Below, piece by piece: positions 8,214 to 16,685 of a stretch of DNA of 64,000 bases. The DNA lies in the NCBI RefSeq assembly GCF_947496775.1, contig NZ_CANMDU010000001.1:930001-994000 (forward strand). The letters are read 5' to 3'. Position 1 is the stretch's first letter. Every line of letters starts with the position of its first letter. The position numbers and the translations under genes were made by a program. The stretch is from an uncultured Maribacter sp. (lineage in GTDB: Bacteria; Bacteroidota; Bacteroidia; Flavobacteriales; Flavobacteriaceae). The notes beneath the pieces are model-generated. The model was not told the DNA's origin and did no database searches. It saw only the letters and a list, made by a program, of their open reading frames with translations.

Positions 8214-9539
8214 TTACTGAGTAAGAAATTCTATTACTGCTTTATCGTCCTCTGGTTTTGCAATAAAACGTTTATCCTTATCTAAAATAAAATAGGAAGG
8301 CGTTTGGTTAATGGCATATAATTTTGCGTATTTACCTTGCCACTTTCCTAAAGCAAGTGCATGCTCAAAATTTGGTAATTTGGCAATTTCTATTTTCCAA
8401 TTAACCGCATCATCTTCTATACCTATTGCAACCACTTTAGTATTAGGGTACTTCTTTAACTCCTTATGTAACGCTGGCAATTCTTTTAAACAATGGGAAC
8501 AAGTACTACTCCAAAATACCAATACATAGTTTTCTCCCCCACTTAAAGAACTAAGAGATTTTTCTTCCCCTTTTCCTCCCCAAATTACATCTGGAGCAAT
8601 AGCCCCTATGCGTAATCTATTATGTAATTCTATAGCGTCTATTATATCTTGTTTATCTTCTTCTTCAGCAAGAACTTTTAAATAATCATCATAAATAAAG
8701 TCCGACAATTTATTAAATTCACTCGCTGCCGCCTGGGACCATAAATTATAGTATAGATGAAGTCTATATCCTTTAGAAACTGCCTGAGTATAATAATCCA
8801 CTTTACGAACATTATTTTGCATTTCTTTTTCCGTGGCTTCTTTGGAAATGGTTTCTAATGGAAGCGCGGTAAAAACATAATTTACCACCTTATCTGTTAA
8901 AAAACCAGATGCTTGTAAAGTAGCGTTTGTAAAATCTAGTCCGTTAAAATAATTCTTTTTTTTATTCGCTATAAAATCCTGAATAGTTTCGTACTCTGTA
9001 GGCATATAAGGTTTGTTACCTTTAATAAACTCCCCAGCAATTAAGTTTTTTGTCTTTAATTCATAATTAGCTTGGGTTGCTTTTACGTTCTTAAAAAGTG
9101 CATTGTATTCTTCTAGATTGGTATTTCCAGAGGTATAATAGTTAATAATTCTGCGTTCTAAATCATGTAACTCCTTAAAATAGGAAGTAAAAAGAATATT
9201 CTCTTTAGAGCTAATAAAAGCTACACCACTTTCTGTAGTAAAAGACAATTCTATGTTTTCTTTACCGTTATACAACACGTCAAAATAAAATTCTTCTTGT
9301 GGCACTGCATATACCAATCTGTACGTTCCCGCAGGTGAATTAGCTGGCATATTTAAAACAAACTTTCCATTCTTTATCGCTGTATCGGCAACGTACACTT
9401 GTGTCCCCGGTTTTAACCTATAAGCTATTAACCAACTATAATCTTTAGCTGGCGCAAAAGTCCCTGAAATGGTATTTTGTGCAAAGGCTACCCAACTAAA
9501 CAATAATACTAAACCAAGAATAACTTTTTTCATATCCAT
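8214..9539 (-). CDS. Periplasmic thioredoxin-fold protein (TlpA/ResA-like with N-terminal DUF4369-like domain)
   Basis: A 441-residue exported protein. Residues 1-20 form a signal peptide ending in AFAQ. The next roughly 110 residues are a beta-rich region like the DUF4369 domain often fused to Bacteroidota thioredoxins, followed by a helical linker. The C-terminal 140 residues are an AhpC/TSA-TlpA-type thioredoxin domain with the active-site pair C347-S-H-C350 in FWSSTCSHCLKELP and the cis-proline segment NQTPSYFILDKD. It is expected to act as a periplasmic thiol-disulfide reductase, perhaps in cytochrome maturation or protein quality control. It lies 70 bp downstream of mfd on the same strand and may be co-transcribed with it. 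Confidence 0.88.
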   Translation of the reverse strand: MDMKKVILGLVLLFSWVAFAQNTISGTFAPAKDYSWLIAYRLKPGTQVYVADTAIKNGKFVLNMPANSPAGTYRLVYAVPQEEFYFDVLYNGKENIELSFTTESGVAFISSKENILFTSYFKELHDLERRIINYYTSGNTNLEEYNALFKNVKATQANYELKTKNLIAGEFIKGNKPYMPTEYETIQDFIANKKKNYFNGLDFTNATLQASGFLTDKVVNYVFTALPLETISKEATEKEMQNNVRKVDYYTQAVSKGYRLHLYYNLWSQAAASEFNKLSDFIYDDYLKVLAEEEDKQDIIDAIELHNRLRIGAIAPDVIWGGKGEEKSLSSLSGGENYVLVFWSSTCSHCLKELPALHKELKKYPNTKVVAIGIEDDAVNWKIEIAKLPNFEHALALGKWQGKYAKLYAINQTPSYFILDKDKRFIAKPEDDKAVIEFLTQ

Positions 9540-9609
9540 TATATTTTTCTTCTTCCAAATGTAATTAGCATTTAAAGGTTTTTCAAAAACAATACCAAAA
9601 CGAAACTTT

Positions 9610-12600
9610 TTAAAACTTTAAAGGTTGCATTACTTTTAACGCCTTTTCTACAGTGTTTATATTTTCAAAAACCAGTAGTAATCGAAGTCCGTTTCTTGTC
9701 TGCTTTTCTTTCATTTTACAAACTTTAGTATGCGCTTGCACAAATTGAAGTACCTTAGTAAAAACAGGGCTTTGATAAAAATTAGACTGTTGATCTGCAA
9801 TAAAATAACCAATAAGCTTCTTTTGTTTCATTACCACTTTCTCTAATCCTATCTGATTTGCAATCCATTTTATACGGACCGAATGTAACAAATCTACAGC
9901 TGGCGTTGGTAATTCGCCAAAACGATCTACTAGTTCTTTCTCATATTTAACAAGGGCTTCTTCGTCCTTAAGCGAGTTTAGGCTGGTATATAAGGTTAAA
10001 CGTTCTGTAATATTATTTATATAATCGTCTGGGAAGAGTAATTCAAAATCCGAATCAATTTGAGTCTCTTTTACGTATACTTTTTCAGCTGCTCCTTCTA
10101 CCTCTTCATACAAATCTTTAAACTCATTTTCTTTAAGCTCACTAATAGCTTCAGATAGTATTTTTTGATAGGCATCAAAACCAATCTCATTTATAAACCC
10201 ACTTTGCTCTCCTCCTAAAATATCTCCAGCGCCACGAATTTCTAAATCTTTCATGGCAATATTAAACCCACTTCCCAATTCTGTAAACTGCTCTAAAGCT
10301 AGTATTCTCTTACGTGCATCATTCGTCATAACCTCATATGGTGGGGTTATGAAATAACAAAATGCTTTTTTATTACTTCTTCCTACACGACCACGCATTT
10401 GATGCAAATCGCTCAAACCAAAATTATTGGCATTGTTGATAAAAATTGTATTAGCATTAGTTACATCTAAACCGCTCTCAATAATAGTAGTTGACACTAG
10501 AACATCAAACTCCCCATTCATAAAAGAGATCATTAAGGCTTCTAGTTTTTTACCTTCCATTTGTCCATGACCAATCCCAATCTTAGCATCTGGTACCAAC
10601 CGCTGGATCATCCCAGCAACTTCTTTAATATTCTCAATTCTATTATGAATAAAAAAAGATTGCCCTCCTCTTTGTATTTCATATGAAATGGCATCACGAA
10701 TAGTCTCTTCAGAAAAACGAATAACTTCACTTTCTATAGGATACCTATTCGGTGGAGCTGTATTTATTTGAGATAAATCTCTTGCTGCCATTAAACTAAA
10801 TTGCAAGGTTCTCGGAATCGGAGTAGCCGTTAAGGTTAAAACATCTACATTTTCTTTGATAGATTTTAACTTGTCTTTTACCGCAACACCAAACTTTTGT
10901 TCTTCATCTACAATTAGTAATCCTAAATCTTTAAACTTAACATTTTTATTTACTAATTGATGTGTACCAATAATAATATCAACTCTACCAGACTCCAAGC
11001 CCTCTAAGGTTAATTTTCTTTGTTTAGCTGTTTTAAATCTATTAAGGTAATCTACGGTAACTGGCATTTCTTTTAATCGCTCCGCAAAAGAACGCGCATG
11101 CTGAAAAGCCAAAATTGTTGTCGGCACTAATACCGCTACCTGCTTGCCATTATCTACAGCTTTAAAAGCTGCCCGTATTGCTACTTCTGTTTTACCAAAT
11201 CCTACATCACCACAGACCAAACGATCCATAGGACGTTCACTCTCCATATCTTGTTTAATATCTGCCGTAGCCTTACTTTGGTCTGGCGTATCTTCATAAA
11301 TAAAAGAAGCTTCTAGCTCATGCTGCAAATAACTATCTGGTGCATACTGAAACCCTTTTTCTAAACGCCTTTTGGCATATACTTTAATTAAATCGAAAGC
11401 TATTTTCTTAACCCTAGATTTTGTCTTTTGCTTTAATTTTTTCCATGCTGCAGATCCTAATTTAAAAATCTTGGGAGGATTTCCATCTTTACCTGTAAAC
11501 TTAGATATTTTGTGCAGGGAATGAATACTTACGTAAAGAATGTCTCTTTCCCCATACATTAATTTTATGGCCTCTTGCTTTTTACCCTCTACATCTATCT
11601 TTTGTAAGCCTCCAAATTTTCCTATTCCATGATCTATATGCGTTACATAATCTCCTACCTCTAATTTTGTGAGCTCTTTTAAGGTAATAGCTTGCTTTTT
11701 GGCATAGCCGTTTTTTAATTGGAATTTATGGTAGCGTTCAAAAATCTGATGATCTGTATAACATGCTATTTTAAGATTGTCATTAATAAAACCTTGGTAT
11801 AATGAAAAGACAATTGTTTTATAATGTACTTCTTGTTCTACCTCATCAAAAATATCATGAAAACGTTGCGCTTGTTGATCGGTTGCGCAAAAAATGTAAT
11901 TGGTATATCCGTTGGAGTTATTTGTATTTAAATCTTCTATAAGTAAATCGAATTTCTTATTAAAAGAAGGCTGTGGTTTGGTTTTATAAATAACTTCTTC
12001 AGCAGATCTATCGGAGATAGTTATTAATGCTGATGCGTTTTTGCCAAGGGTTAATAATCTAAAATTAGATAGCTCCACTTTAAGTAATTTAGCATTTACA
12101 AAAAGCTCAATGGGTTCTGCATGTTTTATCTCTTCGGATAATTTTGCAAAAGCAGAAATAGCTTTTGCAAAGAAAGTATCTAAACGATCAAACAAAAAAT
12201 CTAAATTCTTGACAAAAACTACTGTGTCCTTGGCTACATATTTTAGAAAGCTCTCCCGCGTTTCTTCGGAAAATTTATTCTCTACATTAGGAATAATCGT
12301 TATTTTATTAATCTTCTCAGTAGACAATTGTGTTTCCACATCGAAAGTTCTAATACTATCTATCTCTTCTCCAAAAAACTCAATTCTATATGGTTGATCA
12401 TGAGAAAAAGAGAACACATCTACAATACCCCCACGAACAGAAAACTCGCCAGGTTCGGTTACAAAATCTACTCTTTTAAACTTATACTCAAATAGCACTT
12501 CATTTAAAAAGTCTAAACTTAAAGTGTCTTCGACTTTTATTTTTAAGGTGTTCTTTTCTAAATCTTTCCTAGTTACAACTTTTTCAAAAATAGCATCTGG

Positions 12601-12990
12601 ATAGGTAACAATAATCGCAGGTTTTTTTCTAGAATTAATTCTATTTAAAACCTCAGCTCTTAAAAGAACATTAGCGTTATCTGTTTCTTCGATTTGATAA
12701 GGTCTACGATAGCTTCCGGGATAGAACAGTACATCTTTATCTCCAACAAATTGCTCTAAATCGTTTAGATAATATGCTGCCTCTTCCTTATCATTAAAAA
12801 TCAATAAATAAGGAACCTCGGTTTGTTTAAATGTATCTGCTAGAACAAAAGATAGAGCAGAGCCTGTTACCCCTGTTAAAGCAATATTTTTTTCGGATTG
12901 GACAATAGTATTTTTCAGTTTCTGCGATTGCGGAGACTGTGCAAAACCTTGTTGAATAGTAGAATAGGTCAACGGTATAAATTTGTGCAA
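9610..12990 (-). CDS. mfd: Transcription-repair coupling factor
   Basis: The 1126-residue Mfd removes RNA polymerase stalled at DNA lesions and recruits UvrA. The N-terminal part (to about residue 330) is the UvrB-like damage-recognition module, with RGGIVDVFSF characteristic. A CarD-like RNA-polymerase-interaction domain starts near residue 440 (VGDYVTHIDHGIGKFGGL). The RecG-like motor follows, with Walker A GDVGFGKTE near residue 594, the DEEQ box in LLIVDEEQKFGV near 693, TATPIPRTL, and motif VI QMRGRVGRS near 866. The TRCF C-terminal domain closes the protein. The length is normal for the family. The gene is the first of a minus-strand pair with the thioredoxin-fold gene and divergent from the TerB-like gene. 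Confidence 0.98.
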   Translation of the reverse strand: MHKFIPLTYSTIQQGFAQSPQSQKLKNTIVQSEKNIALTGVTGSALSFVLADTFKQTEVPYLLIFNDKEEAAYYLNDLEQFVGDKDVLFYPGSYRRPYQIEETDNANVLLRAEVLNRINSRKKPAIIVTYPDAIFEKVVTRKDLEKNTLKIKVEDTLSLDFLNEVLFEYKFKRVDFVTEPGEFSVRGGIVDVFSFSHDQPYRIEFFGEEIDSIRTFDVETQLSTEKINKITIIPNVENKFSEETRESFLKYVAKDTVVFVKNLDFLFDRLDTFFAKAISAFAKLSEEIKHAEPIELFVNAKLLKVELSNFRLLTLGKNASALITISDRSAEEVIYKTKPQPSFNKKFDLLIEDLNTNNSNGYTNYIFCATDQQAQRFHDIFDEVEQEVHYKTIVFSLYQGFINDNLKIACYTDHQIFERYHKFQLKNGYAKKQAITLKELTKLEVGDYVTHIDHGIGKFGGLQKIDVEGKKQEAIKLMYGERDILYVSIHSLHKISKFTGKDGNPPKIFKLGSAAWKKLKQKTKSRVKKIAFDLIKVYAKRRLEKGFQYAPDSYLQHELEASFIYEDTPDQSKATADIKQDMESERPMDRLVCGDVGFGKTEVAIRAAFKAVDNGKQVAVLVPTTILAFQHARSFAERLKEMPVTVDYLNRFKTAKQRKLTLEGLESGRVDIIIGTHQLVNKNVKFKDLGLLIVDEEQKFGVAVKDKLKSIKENVDVLTLTATPIPRTLQFSLMAARDLSQINTAPPNRYPIESEVIRFSEETIRDAISYEIQRGGQSFFIHNRIENIKEVAGMIQRLVPDAKIGIGHGQMEGKKLEALMISFMNGEFDVLVSTTIIESGLDVTNANTIFINNANNFGLSDLHQMRGRVGRSNKKAFCYFITPPYEVMTNDARKRILALEQFTELGSGFNIAMKDLEIRGAGDILGGEQSGFINEIGFDAYQKILSEAISELKENEFKDLYEEVEGAAEKVYVKETQIDSDFELLFPDDYINNITERLTLYTSLNSLKDEEALVKYEKELVDRFGELPTPAVDLLHSVRIKWIANQIGLEKVVMKQKKLIGYFIADQQSNFYQSPVFTKVLQFVQAHTKVCKMKEKQTRNGLRLLLVFENINTVEKALKVMQPLKF

Positions 12991-13143
12991 ATATAACTTC
13001 TCCTAGTAATGCTAACAAAAAGCAGCTCTCTTTTTTATCGTAACTCATTACCGACATAATTAAACATCTAATCAAAAAAAAATATTAGAATCTAAATAAT
13101 AATTTTAAAAATTTATATTTGTGATCTTAAACAACAAGAATTT

Positions 13144-13575
13144 ATGTCAATTTCAAATTTATTTGATAGCGGATTTCGAAAAAGAAACCAAGATCATTTT
13201 GCAGCAATTGTAAAAGTTGCAATGAGTGATGGAGTAATTACTGAAGATGAAAAGGCTTTTTTAGACAGATTGGCTAAAAGATTAGACATCTCAGAACATC
13301 ATTTTGCTGAGATTTTAGAAGATTACCATACTAGGCCTATTAATCCTCCAACTAGTTATGACAAACGTTTGGAAAGATTATATGATTTATCTCGCATGGT
13401 ATATGCGGATAATGAATTAGGTGAAAAACAAACTGTAATATTGCAACGCTTAGGCGTTGGCTTAGGGTTTTCGCCTGCAAACATATCTTATGTTGTAGAT
13501 AAAGCTCTAAAATTAGTAGATGCTGGAGTTGATTTAGATAACTTTATAGAAGAAATAAAGAACATGAATCGTTAG
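13144..13575 (+). CDS. TerB-like (tellurite-resistance/DjlA N-terminal fold) protein
   Basis: A 143-residue cytoplasmic, all-helical protein. The segment FAAIVKVAMSDGVITEDEKA followed by LDRLAKRLDIS matches the first helices of the TerB/DjlA-N family, where acidic residues bind metal; the second helical hairpin includes MVYADNELGEKQTVILQR, which carries the paired acidic D-x-E motif. The function is unknown for stand-alone members, and stress or membrane association has been proposed for the family. TATATTTG at 13114-13121 is a plausible -7 box giving a leader of about 20 bases, but no TTG is seen at the right distance. The gene is followed by a strong bidirectional terminator. Confidence 0.82.
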   Translation: MSISNLFDSGFRKRNQDHFAAIVKVAMSDGVITEDEKAFLDRLAKRLDISEHHFAEILEDYHTRPINPPTSYDKRLERLYDLSRMVYADNELGEKQTVILQRLGVGLGFSPANISYVVDKALKLVDAGVDLDNFIEEIKNMNR

Positions 13576-13590
13576 TTCAAGTCTAGAAAT

Positions 13591-13634
13591 AAAATAAAAA
13601 AGGCGTTCTTTATAAAGAACGCCTTTTTTATTTT
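13591..13634. terminator. Bidirectional terminator between the TerB-like gene and fbp
   Basis: A perfect 44-base palindrome: the arm at 13591-13612 (AAAATAAAAAAGGCGTTCTT plus TA) is the exact complement of 13613-13634. The GC-containing core GGCGTTC/GAACGCC is flanked by A and T runs on both sides, so it can end transcription from either direction. Its right arm overlaps the stop codon of fbp at 13633-13635. Confidence 0.92.
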
Positions 13635-14640
13635 ATGCATGTTTCGCAATACATTCATGTAATTTTTCTACCATATTTTTGCTTCCACAAAAGAACGGTA
13701 CTCTCTGGTGTAATTCAGTCGGTTCTATATCTAAGATACGCCTAAACCCATCACTAGCAATACCATTGGCTTGTTCTGCTAAATACGCCATAGGGTTACA
13801 TTCGTATAATAAACGAAGTTTTCCGTTTTCTGCTATATTACTTTTAGGATACATATAAATTCCGCCTTTTATCATATTTCTATGAAAATCAGAAACTAAA
13901 GAACCTATATATCTAGAAGTATATGGCCTATCTTCATCTTCCTCTTGACAATATTTTATATAATCTTTTACTCCTTGTAAAAAATGCACATAATTACCTT
14001 CATTTATGGAATATATTTTACCAGACTCTGGAAATTTCATATCCGGATGAGAAAGGTAAAACGTACCTAATGCAGGGTTCAAAGTAAACCCATTAACACC
14101 TGCTCCGGTACTATATACTAACATAGTAGATGTTCCGTAAACAATATACCCCGCAGCAACTTGTTCATCCCCTTTTTGTAAAAAATCTCTTAACTCCACA
14201 GGAGTTCCTACGGGAGTTACTCTTCTATAAATAGAAAAAATTGTACCTACAGAAACATTTACATCTATATTAGAAGAACCGTCTAAGGGATCTATTAACA
14301 CAACATATTTATTCTGATGATTATCATCACTACTATTAATAGTAATAAAATCATCTTCTTCTTCCGAAGCAATACCACATACAATTTCGCGATTCTTTAG
14401 TGTCTGGATAAATATATCATTAGCCATCACATCTAATTTTTGCTGGTTCTCCCCTTGTATATTCATATCCCCAGCCGCGCCTAAGATATCTACAAGTCCG
14501 GCTTTATTAACCTCATGGTTTACAACTTTAGCAGCCAATCTTATAGCATTAATAAGTTTAGAAAGTTCTCCCGAAGTATATTGAAATGCGGATTGATTTT
14601 CAATAATAAACTCTCCTAATGTTTTGTGTTTTTTAAGCAT
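13633..14640 (-). CDS. fbp: Fructose-1,6-bisphosphatase class I
   Basis: Cytoplasmic gluconeogenic enzyme that hydrolyses fructose 1,6-bisphosphate to fructose 6-phosphate and phosphate with Mg2+. The 335-residue length is standard. The metal-binding signature [20 protein letters not shown] is near residues 112-130, preceded by the acidic ligand cluster ASEEEDDF. The substrate-binding block [14 protein letters not shown] and the C-terminal [11 protein letters not shown] are also present. Gluconeogenesis would be needed when the cell grows on glycerol, which this window also suggests is used. The gene is divergent from the GNAT gene and its stop codon is embedded in the bidirectional terminator. 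Confidence 0.97.
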   Translation of the reverse strand: MLKKHKTLGEFIIENQSAFQYTSGELSKLINAIRLAAKVVNHEVNKAGLVDILGAAGDMNIQGENQQKLDVMANDIFIQTLKNREIVCGIASEEEDDFITINSSDDNHQNKYVVLIDPLDGSSNIDVNVSVGTIFSIYRRVTPVGTPVELRDFLQKGDEQVAAGYIVYGTSTMLVYSTGAGVNGFTLNPALGTFYLSHPDMKFPESGKIYSINEGNYVHFLQGVKDYIKYCQEEDEDRPYTSRYIGSLVSDFHRNMIKGGIYMYPKSNIAENGKLRLLYECNPMAYLAEQANGIASDGFRRILDIEPTELHQRVPFFCGSKNMVEKLHECIAKHA

Positions 14641-14709
14641 TATACTGATTGTGTTTATTTGGTTACAAATATCGTCTATTTTGTGAAACTATAACGTTTT
14701 CGATATTTT

Positions 14710-14744
14710 TTGATTTTTAAATTTATAACTATGTGTTATATTTG
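14710..14744 (+). promoter_or_regulatory. Candidate promoter for the GNAT-aspartate kinase genes
   Basis: TATATTTG at 14737-14744 matches the flavobacterial -7 box exactly; the nearest upstream TTG is at 14710-14712, giving a spacing of 24 bases, slightly longer than ideal. It lies about 90 bases before the GNAT start codon. Confidence 0.5.
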
Positions 14745-14834
14745 TAACATGTATTAAAGTATAGATTGGAATGGTCAATAGCAGAACGCCATTTTTATAT
14801 TAGAATTGCATTTTATATCTAAAATATTCAAAGC

Positions 14835-15308
14835 ATGAACTTTACCATTAGAGATAGTCAAATAGCCGATATGCCACAGGTATTGTGCTTAATTAAAGAA
14901 TTGGCTCTTTTTGAAAAAGAAGAACATGCTGTAGAGGTTACTGAAGAAAACCTTGTAGCAGACGGATTTGGAGAAAATCCGTTGTTTCATTGTTTTGTTG
15001 CAGAAAGTGACTCTAAAATCGTTGGTATGGCCTTGGTTTACCCTAGATATTCTACTTGGAAAGGACCTGTTCTACATTTAGAAGACCTCATTGTTTCTGA
15101 AAAATACAGAGGTACAGGACTAGGCAGTGCTTTACTAACTTCGGTCGTTACGTATGGTAATACTTTGGGTGTAAAAAGAATCTCATGGGAAGTAATAGAT
15201 TGGAACGATCCCGCTATAGCTTTTTATGAATCTAAAGGGGCCAAAGTTATGAGAGATTGGGACGTTGTACAATTAGACGAAGAAGGAATTAAAAAATTTT
15301 TAAAATAA
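14835..15308 (+). CDS. GNAT family N-acetyltransferase
   Basis: A 157-residue cytoplasmic acetyltransferase. The acetyl-CoA pyrophosphate loop is visible as EKYRGTGLGSALL (R/Q-x-x-G-x-G/A), preceded by the beta-4 strand LHLEDLIVS. The pattern ALFEKEEHAVEVTEENL and the C-terminal WNDPAIAFYESKGAKVMRDW resemble the diamine (spermidine/spermine-type) and thialysine acetyltransferase branch, so a small polyamine or amine is a reasonable substrate, although substrate calls within GNAT are unreliable. The aspartate kinase gene follows 43 bp later on the same strand and is probably co-transcribed. Confidence 0.88.
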   Translation: MNFTIRDSQIADMPQVLCLIKELALFEKEEHAVEVTEENLVADGFGENPLFHCFVAESDSKIVGMALVYPRYSTWKGPVLHLEDLIVSEKYRGTGLGSALLTSVVTYGNTLGVKRISWEVIDWNDPAIAFYESKGAKVMRDWDVVQLDEEGIKKFLK

Positions 15309-15351
15309 AAATACATTTTCCCCATAAAGGAAAACAAATAATATAAGAGTA

Positions 15352-16602
15352 ATGAGAGTTTTTAAATTTGGTGGTGCGTCTGTAAAGGATGCTAATGGAG
15401 TAAAAAATGTTGTAAAAGTATTACAAGAAGTAGGTTACGAAAATACATTGGTAGTTGTTTCCGCAATGGGCAAAACAACCAATAGTATGGAAGCCATAGT
15501 AGATGCGTATTTTAACGAAAAAGCTAACTTACCTTCTAAAATACAAGAAGTTACTGAATACCATGCCAGTATTTTAAAAGATTTGTTTCCCAATAAGGAA
15601 CATCTTATTTACCAAAGGGTAAAAGAATTGTTCGATGAAGTTAAGGGGTTTTTAGCATGGAATAAATCCCCGAATTATAACTTTGTATATGACCAAGTAG
15701 TAGGTTATGGGGAATTAACATCTACTAGTATTATAAGCGCGTACTTAAACGAAATAGGAATGCAGAATACGTGGTTAGATGTTAGAACTTTAATTAAAAC
15801 AAATAATATTTATAGAGACACAACAGTAAACTGGGAAAAAACGCAGGAGCAAATCTCTGAAAAAGTAAATAAAAAAGTACTCAATATTACGCAAGGCTTT
15901 TTAGGCAGTGATGATAATAATTTTACTACCACTTTAGGAAGAGAAGGGTCGGATTATACTGCCGCAATTCTGGCATATTGCTTAAGTGCAAATTCTGTAA
16001 CTATCTGGAAAGATGTACCAGGAGTTTTAAATGCAGATCCAAGATATTTTAAAGAAACACAACTCTTAAACAAGATATCTTATAAAGAAGCCATTGAACT
16101 TGCCTTTTATGGAGCCTCTGTAATTCATCCTAAAACCTTACAACCATTACAACGTAAGGAAATACCGTTACATGTAAAGTCTTTTTTAAATCCTAAAAAT
16201 GACGGTACAACCGTTGGAAAAGGTAATGGCATTGAACCTAAAGTACCTTGTTTTATAGTTAAAAAAGATCAAGTGCTAATGAAACTATCTTCCTTAGACT
16301 TTTCCTTTATTGTTGAGAATAACATCAGTGATTTATTTAAACTTTTTCACGATTATAAAATGAAGGTAGATCTAATTCAAAATTCTGCAATTAGTTTTTC
16401 TGTTTGCGTAGATAATAGATTTGGTCGTTTGCAGGAGTTGCTAGACACTTTAAAAAGTAGATTTAAAGTAGTACACCAAGAAGGAGTTTCTTTATATACT
16501 ATTCGCCACTTTAATACGGAAGCGATTTCTTCTTTACAAAATGGATATGAGGTTTTATTGGAACAGCGAGCAAAGGAAACAGTACAATTGGTTGTAAAAT
16601 AA
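15352..16602 (+). CDS. Aspartate kinase
   Basis: Cytoplasmic amino-acid kinase that phosphorylates L-aspartate to aspartyl-4-phosphate, the first step towards lysine, threonine, methionine and diaminopimelate. It is a 416-residue monofunctional form. The N-terminal MRVFKFGGASVKDANGV carries the phosphate-binding K-F-G-G; TLGREGSDYTAAILA near residue 197 is the substrate/nucleotide loop; WKDVPGVLNADPR is the family signature. The C-terminal 120 residues form ACT-like regulatory modules, shorter than in E. coli LysC. No homoserine dehydrogenase domain is fused. A hairpin terminator lies shortly after the stop. I leave the symbol blank because paralogue assignment (lysC, thrA-type or other) cannot be made here. 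Confidence 0.93.
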   Translation: MRVFKFGGASVKDANGVKNVVKVLQEVGYENTLVVVSAMGKTTNSMEAIVDAYFNEKANLPSKIQEVTEYHASILKDLFPNKEHLIYQRVKELFDEVKGFLAWNKSPNYNFVYDQVVGYGELTSTSIISAYLNEIGMQNTWLDVRTLIKTNNIYRDTTVNWEKTQEQISEKVNKKVLNITQGFLGSDDNNFTTTLGREGSDYTAAILAYCLSANSVTIWKDVPGVLNADPRYFKETQLLNKISYKEAIELAFYGASVIHPKTLQPLQRKEIPLHVKSFLNPKNDGTTVGKGNGIEPKVPCFIVKKDQVLMKLSSLDFSFIVENNISDLFKLFHDYKMKVDLIQNSAISFSVCVDNRFGRLQELLDTLKSRFKVVHQEGVSLYTIRHFNTEAISSLQNGYEVLLEQRAKETVQLVVK

Positions 16603-16623
16603 ATAAGTCCAGTTACTATATAT

Positions 16624-16651
16624 TAAAAAACAGTTCTTAGAGCTGTTTTTT
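16624..16651 (+). terminator. Terminator after the aspartate kinase gene
   Basis: A run of A (16625-16630) followed by CAG-ttcttagag-CTG and a T run (16646-16651) forms an A/T-extended hairpin 22 bases after the kinase stop. A TTG codon at 16650 in frame with the next gene falls inside the T run and is therefore unlikely to be its start. Confidence 0.7.
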
Positions 16652-16685
16652 GCTATATTTACAATTCCGAAATTTTTTTAAATCT

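Noticed and set aside
12041-12397. Plus-strand open frame inside mfd
   Set aside because: Antisense to conserved mfd sequence and without start context or family resemblance.
13144-13575. TerB-like gene as evidence of a tellurite-resistance operon
   Set aside because: No other ter genes are present; the domain alone is widespread and does not imply tellurite resistance.
16650-16685. TTG start that would lengthen the OlsF-like protein by 12 residues
   Set aside because: The codon lies in the T run of the aspartate kinase terminator and an ATG at 16686 gives a natural N-terminus.
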